Positions 41,723 to 50,679 of a stretch of DNA of 64,000 bases are shown in pieces. Numbering within the stretch: position 1 is the stretch's first letter; each line of letters begins with the position of its first letter. The notes beneath the pieces were generated by a model, which saw only the letters and a list, made by a program, of their open reading frames with translations, was not told the origin of the DNA and made no database searches. The position numbers and the translations under genes are program-made. Origin of the DNA: SB15 sp964639245 (lineage in GTDB: Bacteria; Chloroflexota; Anaerolineae; Aggregatilineales; J027); contig CAZXCU010000001.1 of NCBI GenBank assembly GCA_964639245.1, positions 124,001 to 188,000 of the forward strand. Direction: 5' to 3'.

Positions 41723-42144
41723 TGGAAACTAAAATTCTTGACCCCAATCTCCCGCCAAATCCTGAAGATGGGGCATCGTCACATGGTTTGGAGCAAAAAC
41801 CGTCGTTAGGGTCGCCTCATACAGTGCTGATTATTTTTGAAAGCAGCCCTAAAACGCTCCAATTTGATCTGATTGACAACGTGACTATCGGGCGGCGTTC
41901 AGAATCGGGGCAGCAGCCCGATATTGATGTTGCGCCATTCGGGGGGTTTCCGGCGGGTGTTTCGCGCCTGCACACCCGTTTACATCGGGTGGATAAAAAT
42001 ATCATCATTGAGGATATGGCCTCCCGCAATGGCACATTTTTAGATGATGTACAGGTCAAACCCGGTGAACTTATCCCGATTCGCAATGGGCAGTCGTTTC
42101 GGATGGGGGCGCTGCGCGGTTGGATTTATTTTGAAAATACCTAA
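41722..42144 (+). CDS. FHA domain protein
   Basis: 140 residues; ATG overlaps the preceding stop (TAATG). After a polar 35-residue N-terminus comes an FHA domain: VTIGRRSE, the Ser-Arg-x-His-like VSRLHTRLHRV, DMASRNGTFLDD and a final RMGALRGWIYF. FHA domains bind phosphothreonine peptides, so a Ser/Thr kinase partner is expected elsewhere. Coupled to an alpha/beta hydrolase. Overlaps the convergent methyltransferase by 4 bases. Confidence 0.88.
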   Translation: METKILDPNLPPNPEDGASSHGLEQKPSLGSPHTVLIIFESSPKTLQFDLIDNVTIGRRSESGQQPDIDVAPFGGFPAGVSRLHTRLHRVDKNIIIEDMASRNGTFLDDVQVKPGELIPIRNGQSFRMGALRGWIYFENT

Positions 42145-42923
42145 CCTTTGCGGGCAATCATCACGGCTTGCTGAATTGAAAAGGGAATATCTGCCTGCGG
42201 CGACCAACTTTCCGCGAGTTTGATAGCATACCAGGTTTTAATCATCGGGGGGGCTTGAAGCAGCATCGCCCGCAGGCGCTGAATCGTCGCTTCGTCGCAG
42301 CCAACCCGCATCGCCCACACACCCACCTGCTGGTCAGAGGTGGTACTTTCGGTGTGGGTCATTTCAAGGTGATTTTCCTCAAAAAAAGACCGCCAATCTG
42401 CCACGCTGTACGCCCAACTATGGCTTGGGTCACGCAGTTTTTCAAACGCATTACAGTAGTCTGCCGCTTTTTTCTTTTCCGGCGAGACAATATCTACAAT
42501 GCCCAAATAGCCACCGCTTTTTAACACCCGTCCACATTCACGGACGAATCGTGCAACATCAGGAAAATGATGCGGTGCAATACGACAAGTCACAAAATCA
42601 AAAGATGCAGCGGGAAAAGGCAGCGCTTCTGCGTCATGCTGTACAAATCTTACGCGGTCATTTTTGGGGGTGATATGGTTGCGTGCGGCGTGCAGCATTT
42701 TGGGAGTTAAATCACTGGCAATCATCGCTGCACCATCTTCGGCACAGGCCAGCGCCGTATGTCCACCTCCCGTCGCAATATCCAAACCGCGTGTGCCTTC
42801 TCCATGGGGAATGGCGTTCAGCAGTTGGTTGAGCGATTTTCCCCGTGCATGGGTGGGGCTGGTCACGTAATTTTCGGCATGTGTCCCGAATGTTTTTTGC
42901 ACTTGCTGTTTAATGTCGCTCAT
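42141..42923 (-). CDS. Class I SAM-dependent methyltransferase (Methyltransf_11 type)
   Basis: 260 residues. SAM motif I is LDIATGGGHTALA, then ASDLTPKMLHAAR, motif II region FDFVTCRIAPHHFPD and the post-motif LKSGGYLGIVDIVSP. Closest in style to UbiE/YcgJ-type enzymes that methylate small molecules. An upstream region of about 400 bases separates it from the next gene. Confidence 0.85.
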   Translation of the reverse strand: MSDIKQQVQKTFGTHAENYVTSPTHARGKSLNQLLNAIPHGEGTRGLDIATGGGHTALACAEDGAAMIASDLTPKMLHAARNHITPKNDRVRFVQHDAEALPFPAASFDFVTCRIAPHHFPDVARFVRECGRVLKSGGYLGIVDIVSPEKKKAADYCNAFEKLRDPSHSWAYSVADWRSFFEENHLEMTHTESTTSDQQVGVWAMRVGCDEATIQRLRAMLLQAPPMIKTWYAIKLAESWSPQADIPFSIQQAVMIARKG

Positions 42924-42977
42924 GAATACCGTTTCTTGTAATAGGACAGATTAAAAAGTTTGACATCAAGGTTGTGG

Positions 42978-43053
42978 TGTTCCCACGAACGCGATACAAT
43001 AAAAATTATTTCTCGTCAATGTTAATCTAATACCTCTGAATTTCGTGGGAACA
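42978..43053. repeat. 12-base inverted repeat in a 410-base intergenic region
   Basis: TGTTCCCACGAA (42978-42989) and TTCGTGGGAACA (43042-43053) are perfect complements 52 bases apart, in the gap 42924-43333 between the methyltransferase and a small peptide gene. The rest of this A/T-rich gap shows no convincing gene. The repeat may be an operator pair, a stem, or remains of an element. Confidence 0.5.
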
Positions 43054-43290
43054 ACCCGCTTTTATCGAATGGGTGTTACGGTACAACTTCAGGATAGTTT
43101 AATCTGCGGAACGAATCTTGCAAATTTAGCATTTTAACCGGAACTCAGGTTAATTTTATCTAACGGCCAGCACAATTAATCCACATATTTATTGGGGTAA
43201 GCTCAAAGATGCGCTGAATAAATTTTCTGTATCCCCTCTAATAGAAAATTTAAATAGCACCAGCGCGGTCTATCACTAACTAATGCCCTA

Positions 43291-43306
43291 TATTGTTATT
43301 ACAATA
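43291..43306 (+). promoter_or_regulatory. Palindrome upstream of the small peptide gene
   Basis: TATTGTTATTACAATA is a perfect 6-base inverted repeat around TATT, 27 bases before the ATG at 43334. The ATTGT/ACAAT half-sites resemble those of the operator at 46228-46251, so the same regulator might bind, which is speculative. Confidence 0.4.
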
Positions 43307-43333
43307 AAGATAAAGTGTGAAAAGGAGAAAAGC

Positions 43334-43465
43334 ATGAGCAGCGAAATTTTGGTATTCTGGTTAATTCATTTATTCATTGGGATCTTGTTGCCATTGCTCG
43401 CCTATTTGGGTTGCTGTGGCTTGAACGATCCATCAGACGAACGACATTTATCTTCTCGCCGCTAG
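43334..43465 (+). CDS. 43-residue membrane peptide
   Basis: ATG 43334 is preceded by AAGGAGA with good spacing, better than the earlier in-frame ATG at 43283. The peptide has one hydrophobic helix (about residues 5-27, ILVFWLIHLFIGILLPLLAY inside it), a Gly-Cys-Cys-Gly pair and a charged tail ending SSRR. No family is known to me. It ends 4 bases into the convergent LysR gene. Confidence 0.5.
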   Translation: MSSEILVFWLIHLFIGILLPLLAYLGCCGLNDPSDERHLSSRR

Positions 43466-44385
43466 GTGCTGGCTAAATGGAGCAGGTCACTATTCTGTGG
43501 ATCATGTATAAATCCCCAGAACACCTCGGCGGCCCGATGGCTAACCCGCATTGCTGGGCGAATCATATAGATATGATGCCGTAGATCAAAACCAAGTACT
43601 GGCACTTCAACCACGGTACCGAGTGTTAACGCCCATTGAGCAGATAATTTTGATACAAACGAAACACCAAAACCTGCCTCAACAACCTTGATAACCGCTT
43701 CCGCATTACCAAGTTCAAGGAAAATATTCATATCCTCTAACGCGATTGAGTGTTTCCCGAGTTCAGCCAGCAGAACGCGGCGTGTTCCTGAACTTGGCTC
43801 ACGGATGATATGGGGAATAGTTAAAAGTTCCGCAGGCTCAATTTCGCTTCGGATGGCAATCGGATAATTTTGAGGAGCAATAAGCAGAAGATGGTCATCA
43901 AAAAATGGCTGGTATTCATAAGCACCTTCACAGGCATCATAGCTGACGATTCCTAAATCAGCTTTCTTCATTAAGAGGTGCGGGACAACATGTTCGGGGG
44001 TGCAGGCTAAAATAGAGACCATCACATGAGGATGCTGCTGGTGAAAACGTGCCGCAATGAGCGGGAGAATGTATTTCCCCGTAGATGTGCTGCACGCGAT
44101 ACGAATTTCACCTATAACATCACTTTTCAATGAGTCAATAAGTTGTTCTGTCCTATTGAGATCATGAAACAGTTTTCTGGCCTGTGGGACAAGCAACCGA
44201 CCTGCTTCTGTCAATTTCAAGCGGCTGCCAGAACGATCAAACAGCGTGCAGTCTAAATACTGCTCTAAATGCTTGATATGATAACTCAGGGTAGGCTGAC
44301 TCAAATTCAGATGTCTGGCAGCCTCCGAAAAACTGAGTGATTCTGCAACCGCCAGAAATATCTGTAACTTGAGCAGATCAAGCAC
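43462..44385 (-). CDS. LysR family regulator
   Basis: 307 residues from a GTG that overlaps the Trx-VKOR stop by 8 bases. The winged helix is at 3-60 (FLAVAESLSFSEAARHLNLS, then SQPTLSYHIKHLE) and the co-inducer domain at 90-300 (RIACSTSTGKYILPLIAARF). The fold resembles the CysB/CysL-like group, but no ligand can be named. Being the last gene of a disulfide-formation operon, it may respond to redox or sulfur status. It overlaps the small peptide gene. Confidence 0.9.
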   Translation of the reverse strand: MLDLLKLQIFLAVAESLSFSEAARHLNLSQPTLSYHIKHLEQYLDCTLFDRSGSRLKLTEAGRLLVPQARKLFHDLNRTEQLIDSLKSDVIGEIRIACSTSTGKYILPLIAARFHQQHPHVMVSILACTPEHVVPHLLMKKADLGIVSYDACEGAYEYQPFFDDHLLLIAPQNYPIAIRSEIEPAELLTIPHIIREPSSGTRRVLLAELGKHSIALEDMNIFLELGNAEAVIKVVEAGFGVSFVSKLSAQWALTLGTVVEVPVLGFDLRHHIYMIRPAMRVSHRAAEVFWGFIHDPQNSDLLHLAST

Positions 44386-45601
44386 GGGGTTGTTCTTTCA
44401 TAAAGATCGAGAATCCTTCTGGTAGCTGAATGAGCAGAATTAAGCCCATCAGAACCGCAGAAGTTAAACACCAGATACACGTTGACCCAATCACAAAAGG
44501 CTCTAAGAACGTCAGATAAAGCGAAAATGCCGTACCAAACAAGGCCATAAGTAACAATCCAGCTTGGGCAAAGCGGGTTAGCTGGAGGTTGTGTAGTAGT
44601 GTGATCGACCATATTCCTAGCATGAGAATATAGCCAGTGATGCCAATCACCCCGATAGGCAGCACCCCCAGAAAATCCGCATATTGACTCTGCTGGACGA
44701 GGTTACAATTACCCACCACCCCGCAAACAGCTTCATTCTCACCCACTTCTACATAGGTGAGATACCCGGCAACCATCAAACCAGCCAGCATCAACACCGG
44801 GATAAGTTTTTGATGGGGAATCGCAAATTTAGCGGGTATATACACAAAGGCCATCATTAAACCTCCCGCAAACAAGGCGATGAGCGCTGGCATCCCGTTA
44901 AATTCGAGAACTAGGGTGCTAAATAAAAACACAGTAAAAAGCGCAAGGGACGTGATTATTGCTTGGTCAGGGAGTCTCGGTAATTGTTGGGTTTTGAGCA
45001 GGGTGTATCCAGCCATGCCACTGACTGCAAGACTTGCTAGCAAAATACCCAACACCATCATTGCAAGGGTGTTTGCCGCAAAATCATCATTAAAGCGGTC
45101 TTGCCATGTGACCGTTTCGGGAACAGCCGGTTGAACAGCTTCCGCTTCTGGCACGGCAGCGCGATAGGCTTCTTGAATAGAAAGGATAGGCGGCAGCGCG
45201 ATTCCGCCATTTTTTAATCCTTCTTGCACCAAAGCGGGTAATTCGTTGGGAATTTGTTGATCGCCGACCAAAACCGTTGACCCGATGAGCAGGGTGGGTA
45301 CGCCTCCCCAATCATCATCGCCAAATTGTTCCCCTGCCTCCCGAAACATTTGTAATCCATCTGGGGTGGTCACATTGATGTATAACACCACAAGCGCCTC
45401 TCCAAATTCGTCTTTGATAGGCGGTAAGCTGTTTTGAATGACTGTATGACAGTGTGGGCAGGTTGGCGAATAAAACAAAACCGCATAAACAACGGGGTCA
45501 TTTTGCGCCAAAGCGGGGCGCACCAAGAAAAGCATCCCGCTTAGAAGCAAGCAAAGGTGAACCATGATGGAAATACAATATTTCATAGGGAGTTTCCTCA
45601 T
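44378..45601 (-). CDS. Thioredoxin-like / VKOR fusion, disulfide-bond forming
   Basis: 407 residues. A signal anchor (7-32, ending in ALAQ) precedes a thioredoxin-like domain with CPHC at 48-51. A transmembrane region (about 180-395) follows, holding a VKOR domain: the loop pair CGVVGNC (Cys-x5-Cys), then YILMLGIWSITLL and the quinone-site CIWC near residue 380. Such fusions oxidise the thioredoxin partner and pass electrons to quinone, doing the work of DsbA/DsbB outside the cell membrane. The order Trx-VKOR is the reverse of many VKOR-Trx fusions. ATGA overlap with the XRE-cupin gene. Confidence 0.88.
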   Translation of the reverse strand: MRKLPMKYCISIMVHLCLLLSGMLFLVRPALAQNDPVVYAVLFYSPTCPHCHTVIQNSLPPIKDEFGEALVVLYINVTTPDGLQMFREAGEQFGDDDWGGVPTLLIGSTVLVGDQQIPNELPALVQEGLKNGGIALPPILSIQEAYRAAVPEAEAVQPAVPETVTWQDRFNDDFAANTLAMMVLGILLASLAVSGMAGYTLLKTQQLPRLPDQAIITSLALFTVFLFSTLVLEFNGMPALIALFAGGLMMAFVYIPAKFAIPHQKLIPVLMLAGLMVAGYLTYVEVGENEAVCGVVGNCNLVQQSQYADFLGVLPIGVIGITGYILMLGIWSITLLHNLQLTRFAQAGLLLMALFGTAFSLYLTFLEPFVIGSTCIWCLTSAVLMGLILLIQLPEGFSIFMKEQPRA

Positions 45602-46176
45602 TTACTTTCGATATGGTGTTGTTGTCCATCCGCATTTTGAAAAATAATCACAAATTCGGTTGGGGTCTCGCTCGTGTTATAAAAAGTATGGGGTTGGCCT
45701 GCATCGAAAAGTAAACTATCCCCTTCATGCAGGGTAAAGGTTTCTGCATTTATTTTGTAAATCAATTCTCCCTTTAAGCAGTACACAAATTCTTCACCCT
45801 GATGGGTAATCGCTTCATGGTGATGGTGCATATTGGGCGCAAGCGTAAAAAGAAAGGGGGCAATTTGTTGATTTCGCAGGCCTAACCCCAAACTTTCCAT
45901 TGTGATTCCATGGGATATGGATCGCATTCGTTTGTCGTGCGAAACAAAAACAACGGTTTTTTCATAGGTCGTTTCAAAAAAAGCCGTGATGGGAACTTCA
46001 AGGGCAGTTGCTAAGAGTTGCAAAGTTGCTACCGTTGGTGAATTTTCACCATGTTCGATGCGGCTAATGGCATTAAAGGATAGCCCGGCTTTCTCTGCCA
46101 GTTCTCGTAAAGACAGCCCTCGTTGTTCTCGTAGTTTGCGAAGTTGTTGCCCTACAGCGCGTTGTTCCATAGTCAT
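45598..46176 (-). CDS. XRE-family regulator with cupin domain
   Basis: 192 residues. HTH_3 domain at about 9-63 (LRKLREQRGLSLRELAEKAG, then ISRIEHGENSPTVATL). A C-terminal cupin (about 115-185) has HHHHE and GEEFVYCLKGE with His/Glu metal positions and HTFYNTSE. This layout is that of small-molecule-sensing repressors such as PuuR-like proteins. First gene of the XRE-cupin / Trx-VKOR / LysR operon, divergent from the SH3 protein; a palindrome in the shared gap is its likely operator. Confidence 0.9.
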   Translation of the reverse strand: MTMEQRAVGQQLRKLREQRGLSLRELAEKAGLSFNAISRIEHGENSPTVATLQLLATALEVPITAFFETTYEKTVVFVSHDKRMRSISHGITMESLGLGLRNQQIAPFLFTLAPNMHHHHEAITHQGEEFVYCLKGELIYKINAETFTLHEGDSLLFDAGQPHTFYNTSETPTEFVIIFQNADGQQHHIESK

Positions 46177-46227
46177 GTTATCCGAATGTCATCAAAAACA
46201 CAGAGTTTTGTACCCTATTTAATCAAT

Positions 46228-46251
46228 ATTGTACCACTAAAGTGTTACAAT
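46228..46251. promoter_or_regulatory. Candidate operator and divergent -10 elements
   Basis: A 24-base imperfect palindrome, arms ATTGTA (46228-46233) and TACAAT (46246-46251) around CACTAAAGTG. Each outer arm reads as a -10 hexamer (TACAAT) on one strand, so a regulator bound here could control both the XRE-cupin operon and the SH3 gene. The inner CACTAAAGTG recurs in the operator at 61074-61089. Confidence 0.55.
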
Positions 46252-46278
46252 AGGGCCAATAAAGAGGATAGAAATCAT

Positions 46279-47598
46279 ATGAAATCCAGTATATTTGCCC
46301 TACTCCTTATGCTGTTTCTGCCTGTTTTGATTGATGGACAAGCAGAAAATGAAATCATCGAAAATGCCATCACCGAAACAATCGCCCATTGTGCTAACCT
46401 TGAATCCAATAGTGTTTGTTATGGTCACGACAATATTGAAGCCGTTGTCAATTGCGAAGATGCACCAGCCTTTGAGCGTGCTGGCGACCAATTACCGCTT
46501 GAAGTTGTCTGCCAATTACAACTGAGTCCGTTGCAAGCAGATGGCACATGGGGATTAGCGTTGATGAAAGTCCGCCCACAGGATGTTGCAGAGGACATTA
46601 CGATAGTTTCCTTTGGGGATGTATTGTTGCAAAACGCTGCCAGCGATTTTGTTCAGTTAGAAGCGCAAGTGCTGGTAGATACAGATGTGTATAGTGGCCC
46701 CGCGTTGCAATATGAGAAAATTGGTCAGTTACAAGCTGGAGATAAGATTCAAACGATTGCCTGTAATTGCACAAAACATTGGCTAAGGGTGGTTTTAGCG
46801 GAAGACCAAATTGGCTGGATTCCGGCACGAAATGTAGAACTGTCTGGCGATATTGGCGAACTACCAACTAATAAACCAGAAAGCCCGGTTTATGAATCCA
46901 TGCAGGCATTTACCCTGCGAAGCGGATTTCAAGAGATGGATGGGATACTCATTCAAACCGCGCTCAATAGCCCCCCCATGCCTTTGAAAATTAACAATGT
47001 TGAGATGATGTTACAGGGGACAGTTTTTGTACAATCCCAGACCTCTCTTACTTTATCTGTGCTGGATGGGACTGCCACTCTTGCTACTCCCCAACTCAAT
47101 GCCGGGATTCCGGCGGGGATACGAGCCAATATTCCACTTTCAGAAACCAATGAAGTCATTGGGGTCATGGAGATGGAAGCGTATGACAGCCAAGCGGTGG
47201 CGCTGCTGCCTCTGGAACTTCTGCCGCAGGTGATAAATCCAACCGCCTCTCTCGACGAGCAAACCCCTCGTATTGTCGGGGTAGAACCCTGCCAAGTGAT
47301 TTCAAATAAAGGCGAAATGGCCTGTTCACTTCATTTTGTCAATCTCGATGGCGACGATATTACCCAGATGACCGTTGAATTTGTCTATTCCGCTTTGGGT
47401 GAATGGACGGGCAGTGTTCAAGACATGCCAGATTTACTTTGGGGAGACCAAACAGCAGGAATTTTGGCTTGGAAAACAAGCTGCTCGTTGGGCAAAGAAA
47501 ACTTCATTGGCCCGGTAATTTGGTCAATTACATTGACCGATGCTAGCGGACATCAAAGTGAACCTTATGAAGCCTCATTTAATTGTGTGGAAGGGTAA
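46279..47598 (+). CDS. Exported protein with bacterial SH3 domain
   Basis: 439 residues from ATG 46279, with AGAGGA upstream; the frame is open to 46144 but that part overlaps the divergent gene and operator. Signal peptide MKSSIFALLLMLFLPVLIDG. An SH3b domain is at about 120-190 (VDTDVYSGPALQYEKIGQL, then GDKIQTIACNCTKHWLRVV and GWIPARNVEL). The flanking regions are beta-rich with paired cysteines, fitting a protein made through the adjacent Trx-VKOR system. Function is unknown. Confidence 0.7.
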   Translation: MKSSIFALLLMLFLPVLIDGQAENEIIENAITETIAHCANLESNSVCYGHDNIEAVVNCEDAPAFERAGDQLPLEVVCQLQLSPLQADGTWGLALMKVRPQDVAEDITIVSFGDVLLQNAASDFVQLEAQVLVDTDVYSGPALQYEKIGQLQAGDKIQTIACNCTKHWLRVVLAEDQIGWIPARNVELSGDIGELPTNKPESPVYESMQAFTLRSGFQEMDGILIQTALNSPPMPLKINNVEMMLQGTVFVQSQTSLTLSVLDGTATLATPQLNAGIPAGIRANIPLSETNEVIGVMEMEAYDSQAVALLPLELLPQVINPTASLDEQTPRIVGVEPCQVISNKGEMACSLHFVNLDGDDITQMTVEFVYSALGEWTGSVQDMPDLLWGDQTAGILAWKTSCSLGKENFIGPVIWSITLTDASGHQSEPYEASFNCVEG

Positions 47599-47633
47599 TC
47601 GCGCCCTTCTGGATGACGTAATGCCCGCTTCTT

Positions 47634-47677
47634 CAAAAAGAAGAGTCCATTGTCAACCATGTATCAATGGACTCTTC
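47634..47677 (-). terminator. Intrinsic terminator of the GH57 gene
   Basis: A 13-base perfect stem, GAAGAGTCCATTG (47640-47652) with its complement at 47665-47677. On the minus strand it is followed by TTTTT (47635-47639), so it ends transcription of the gene at 47701-49593. Confidence 0.85.
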
Positions 47678-47700
47678 GCTATAAAAAATCTATTGAATGG

Positions 47701-49593
47701 CTAGCTGCCCCACCAGCGATAATCAATATCTTCAAACAGGCGGTCTTTTTCCCAGAGTTGGGCCGCTAACACACCGTCAGGACGGCCTTTTTCGATACTT
47801 TCCGCCAGTTGGTTAAAGCGCTCCAAATGCTGCTCGTAGCGCTGAATGGCATAATTACGGGCTTGTCCGGTGGTGACAAGGAAAGGCCAGTCGGAACTTT
47901 CTGCCAGCAGCAGTTCGCGGGCGGTTTGGTTCAAGACTCCGCGCCAATGTTCCTCGTGATATTTGTCTTTGTACTGGTTGGCGAGACGTTCCATGCGTTT
48001 TTCAGCCTCATGGATTGGCTGCCACATCCAATGGGTTTCCACATTGTCCCATGTAAAATGCGTTCCGCCGGAACCCCAACTGCCTTCGGGAACATGGAGT
48101 GTTTCTTGCGGAGGATGGGTGGCAATGTAATCGCGGGCGGTTACAAGATCAACCTTGTCACTTTTTGCCAGACCGCGTAGAACATGCTTCATCCAATCCA
48201 CGCCTTCAAACCACCAGTGACCAAACAATTCGGTATCATAATTGGAGGCAATGAGGCCGTAACTGATGCCATATTTATGCCGTGCTTCATGAATGCGTTC
48301 GACCAGTGCCACAAAATCTTCGGCGTGGAGGCGGGCTTTGTGGGCCGCCCAATCGGGATGGTAAAAATCCTTTTGGCCTAAGTCCACTTCGTTGCCCGAA
48401 ACGCGCCAATATTGCAGCCCAGATTCACCATCCTTCCGGTGAAATTCACGGTAGTCAAAATCGCCGGGGTAGCCAATTTCCGCACTCCAAACGCGCCGTC
48501 CGGTTTCGTCGTTCCGCCCGATGATAGCAACGCCACTGTGGTCGTCGGCTTTGCTGCCACGGGTGGTATCACTCACGTAGTAGGCGTTAAAGGTGGTGGT
48601 TTCAGATTTTGGACGCGGCGCAGTGTTCATCGGAATCATATAGCGTCGTTTAATTTCGCCATAAGGCCCGATGGCTTCTCCCGCCGCTTTGCCTACCGGC
48701 GCACCACCTGTAATGAGATGTGTTTCGCTGAAAAACAACTTGAGACCGACTTCGTTCAAGAAGTATTCAACGCCGGGACGTACTTTGTCGCCTTCTCGAT
48801 AGGCAGGGCGGTAAGCACATTCGGGCAGCCAGATGGAATGCGGGGCGCGTCCAAACAGCCGTTCGTAGCTGGTTACGCCGGTTTTGAGTTGCGCCCGAAT
48901 GGCACTGTCTGTGCCAAGCAGAGGTAAATACCCATGGGTCGCTGCACAGGTGATAATTTCAATATATCCTTCGTCCTGTAATTTTTTAAATGCACCAATC
49001 ATGTCACGTTTATATTTGTGGTCGAAGGAATGTTTGATATTTTCATAATAGGTTTTATAAAATTGGGCAAGACTTTCGAGATGTTTATGCCCCACCCACC
49101 AAGGCTTTTCGGGGAGTTTTTCTTCAACTTCCTCATTTTCTTCGCTGGCTGATTCTTCCTCTGCTAATTCGGCATCCGATTCAGCGAGCGCAGCTTCCAC
49201 TTCGGCACGGTCAACGGGGGGTAAATCGGCTTCTTCGGCGGCTTCGCGGGGGGTAACTTCGGATTTTAACTTCGCAAGTTCTTCTTCCCACAAATCCCCG
49301 CGAAAACGCAAAATATCCTTTTTGGCACGGGCAATTTTGTCATCCAGATATTCATCTAAATGATCTTTGACATCGCTGTCGGCAAGTTGTTCGGCTAAAA
49401 CGGGGGTAATGCCAATGGTCAGGTGAAAGGGAATGCCTTCCTCACGCAGTTCATAGAGGGCATTCAAAAGGGGAATGTAAGTTTCGCTGGCGGCTTCATG
49501 AATCCATTCTTCCCCATGCGGCCATCGCCCTGCCAGCCGTGCATAGGGTAAATGGCTGTGGAGTACAAAGGTAAATGCGCCTAAGGATGGCAT
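47701..49593 (-). CDS. GH57 1,4-alpha-glucan branching enzyme (DUF1957 domain)
   Basis: 630 residues. GH57 motifs: HSHLPY (12-17), the nucleophile Glu258 in IWLPECAYRP, and the acid/base region YDTELFGHWWFEG near residue 460, followed by the DUF1957 helical C-terminus typical of branching enzymes (ESSDWPFLVTTGQARNYA). The enzyme forms alpha-1,6 branches in glycogen. Residues 111-164 form a very acidic insert (runs of Glu/Ala/Asp) that I do not expect in the family core. The gene is monocistronic with its own terminator. Confidence 0.9.
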   Translation of the reverse strand: MPSLGAFTFVLHSHLPYARLAGRWPHGEEWIHEAASETYIPLLNALYELREEGIPFHLTIGITPVLAEQLADSDVKDHLDEYLDDKIARAKKDILRFRGDLWEEELAKLKSEVTPREAAEEADLPPVDRAEVEAALAESDAELAEEESASEENEEVEEKLPEKPWWVGHKHLESLAQFYKTYYENIKHSFDHKYKRDMIGAFKKLQDEGYIEIITCAATHGYLPLLGTDSAIRAQLKTGVTSYERLFGRAPHSIWLPECAYRPAYREGDKVRPGVEYFLNEVGLKLFFSETHLITGGAPVGKAAGEAIGPYGEIKRRYMIPMNTAPRPKSETTTFNAYYVSDTTRGSKADDHSGVAIIGRNDETGRRVWSAEIGYPGDFDYREFHRKDGESGLQYWRVSGNEVDLGQKDFYHPDWAAHKARLHAEDFVALVERIHEARHKYGISYGLIASNYDTELFGHWWFEGVDWMKHVLRGLAKSDKVDLVTARDYIATHPPQETLHVPEGSWGSGGTHFTWDNVETHWMWQPIHEAEKRMERLANQYKDKYHEEHWRGVLNQTARELLLAESSDWPFLVTTGQARNYAIQRYEQHLERFNQLAESIEKGRPDGVLAAQLWEKDRLFEDIDYRWWGS

Positions 49594-49764
49594 ACGAACT
49601 CTCCTGATTGTGTGGCAAAGGGCAGAAATCCTTTGCCCTGAAATTTACTTATGAGTTTAACAAGATGCCCTGCAAGATGCGAAAATGAATAGTAGATAAG
49701 CCCTAAAAATGAGTAGTCCTATGGCTCTTAAGCAGGGGTACAATGAGAAAAATCGTAAGGAACG

Positions 49765-50679
49765 ATGATGAATAACCCGTATGCAATTACCCTTGAAAAT
49801 CTAACCAAATATTACGGCGACTACCTTGCTGTGGATCATATGAACTTTGAAGTGCAGTATGGCGAAATTTTTGCCATGATTGGCCCGAATGGGGCGGGTA
49901 AATCCACAACGATTCGGATGATTTTAGATATTATTCGTCCCGATTCAGGCAAAATTACGGTACTCGGCGAGTCCATGAATGAACATATTAAAAATCGAAT
50001 CGGTTATCTGCCAGAAGAACGCGGTTTGTATAAAAATGTGCCACTGGTGCAACTGCTGGTTTATCTGGGGCAGCTAAAGGGCATGACCAAACGGGATGCG
50101 GAACAACGGGCGACTACCCTCTTAGACCAGCTAGAATTAGGCGAATACAAAAAGAAAAAAGTCACTGCCCTCAGCAAAGGGATGGCGCAAAAAGTCCAGT
50201 TTATTGCAACGGTGCTGCACCACCCGCAACTCATCATCATCGACGAACCCTTTAGCGGCCTTGACCCCGTAAATACTCAGATTCTTAAGGACTTACTTTT
50301 TCAGATGAAACAGGCAGGTAGCGCGGTGGTCATGTCTACGCATCAGATGCACCAACTTCAAGAAATGGGTGACCGAATGTTGATGATCTCCAAAGGACAG
50401 CGTGTGCTGTACGGCTCAATTCAAGAGGTGCGCGAACAATATGCCGAAAATGCGGTGGTGGTGTCTGGCAAGGGCGATTGGGCAGCGCTGGCGGGGGTTT
50501 CGCGGGTCGTTCCCGGCAAAAATAGTGATGCTACCTTGTACCTTGCCCCGAATGTGACCCCCGAAAATGTGCTGCAAGCCATTGCTTCCGGGGATTATCA
50601 CCTGCGGCATTTTGAATTGGCGATTCCCAGCTTGGAAGAAATTTTCATCCGTGTCGCTGGCGAAAGCGCTGCTCAATGA
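49765..50679 (+). CDS. ABC transporter ATPase (NatA/CcmA type)
   Basis: 304 residues. Walker A GPNGAGKST (38-46), Q-loop region RNRIGYLPEERGLY-like, signature LSKGMAQKVQ, Walker B LIIIDEPFSGLDP and the H-loop MSTHQMHQL. A C-terminal domain of about 80 residues (DUF4162-like) is typical for NatA. AAGGAACG precedes the ATG. Forms an exporter with the two permeases that follow, overlapping the first by 4 bases (ATGA). Confidence 0.92.
   Translation: MMNNPYAITLENLTKYYGDYLAVDHMNFEVQYGEIFAMIGPNGAGKSTTIRMILDIIRPDSGKITVLGESMNEHIKNRIGYLPEERGLYKNVPLVQLLVYLGQLKGMTKRDAEQRATTLLDQLELGEYKKKKVTALSKGMAQKVQFIATVLHHPQLIIIDEPFSGLDPVNTQILKDLLFQMKQAGSAVVMSTHQMHQLQEMGDRMLMISKGQRVLYGSIQEVREQYAENAVVVSGKGDWAALAGVSRVVPGKNSDATLYLAPNVTPENVLQAIASGDYHLRHFELAIPSLEEIFIRVAGESAAQ

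Noticed and set aside
42924..43282. TTGACA at 42960 with TACAAT at 42995 as a promoter
   Set aside because: The spacer is 29 bases, far too long for a sigma-70 promoter.
46144..46278. Upstream extension of the SH3 protein
   Set aside because: It overlaps the divergent regulator and operator; the ATG at 46279 gives a proper signal peptide.
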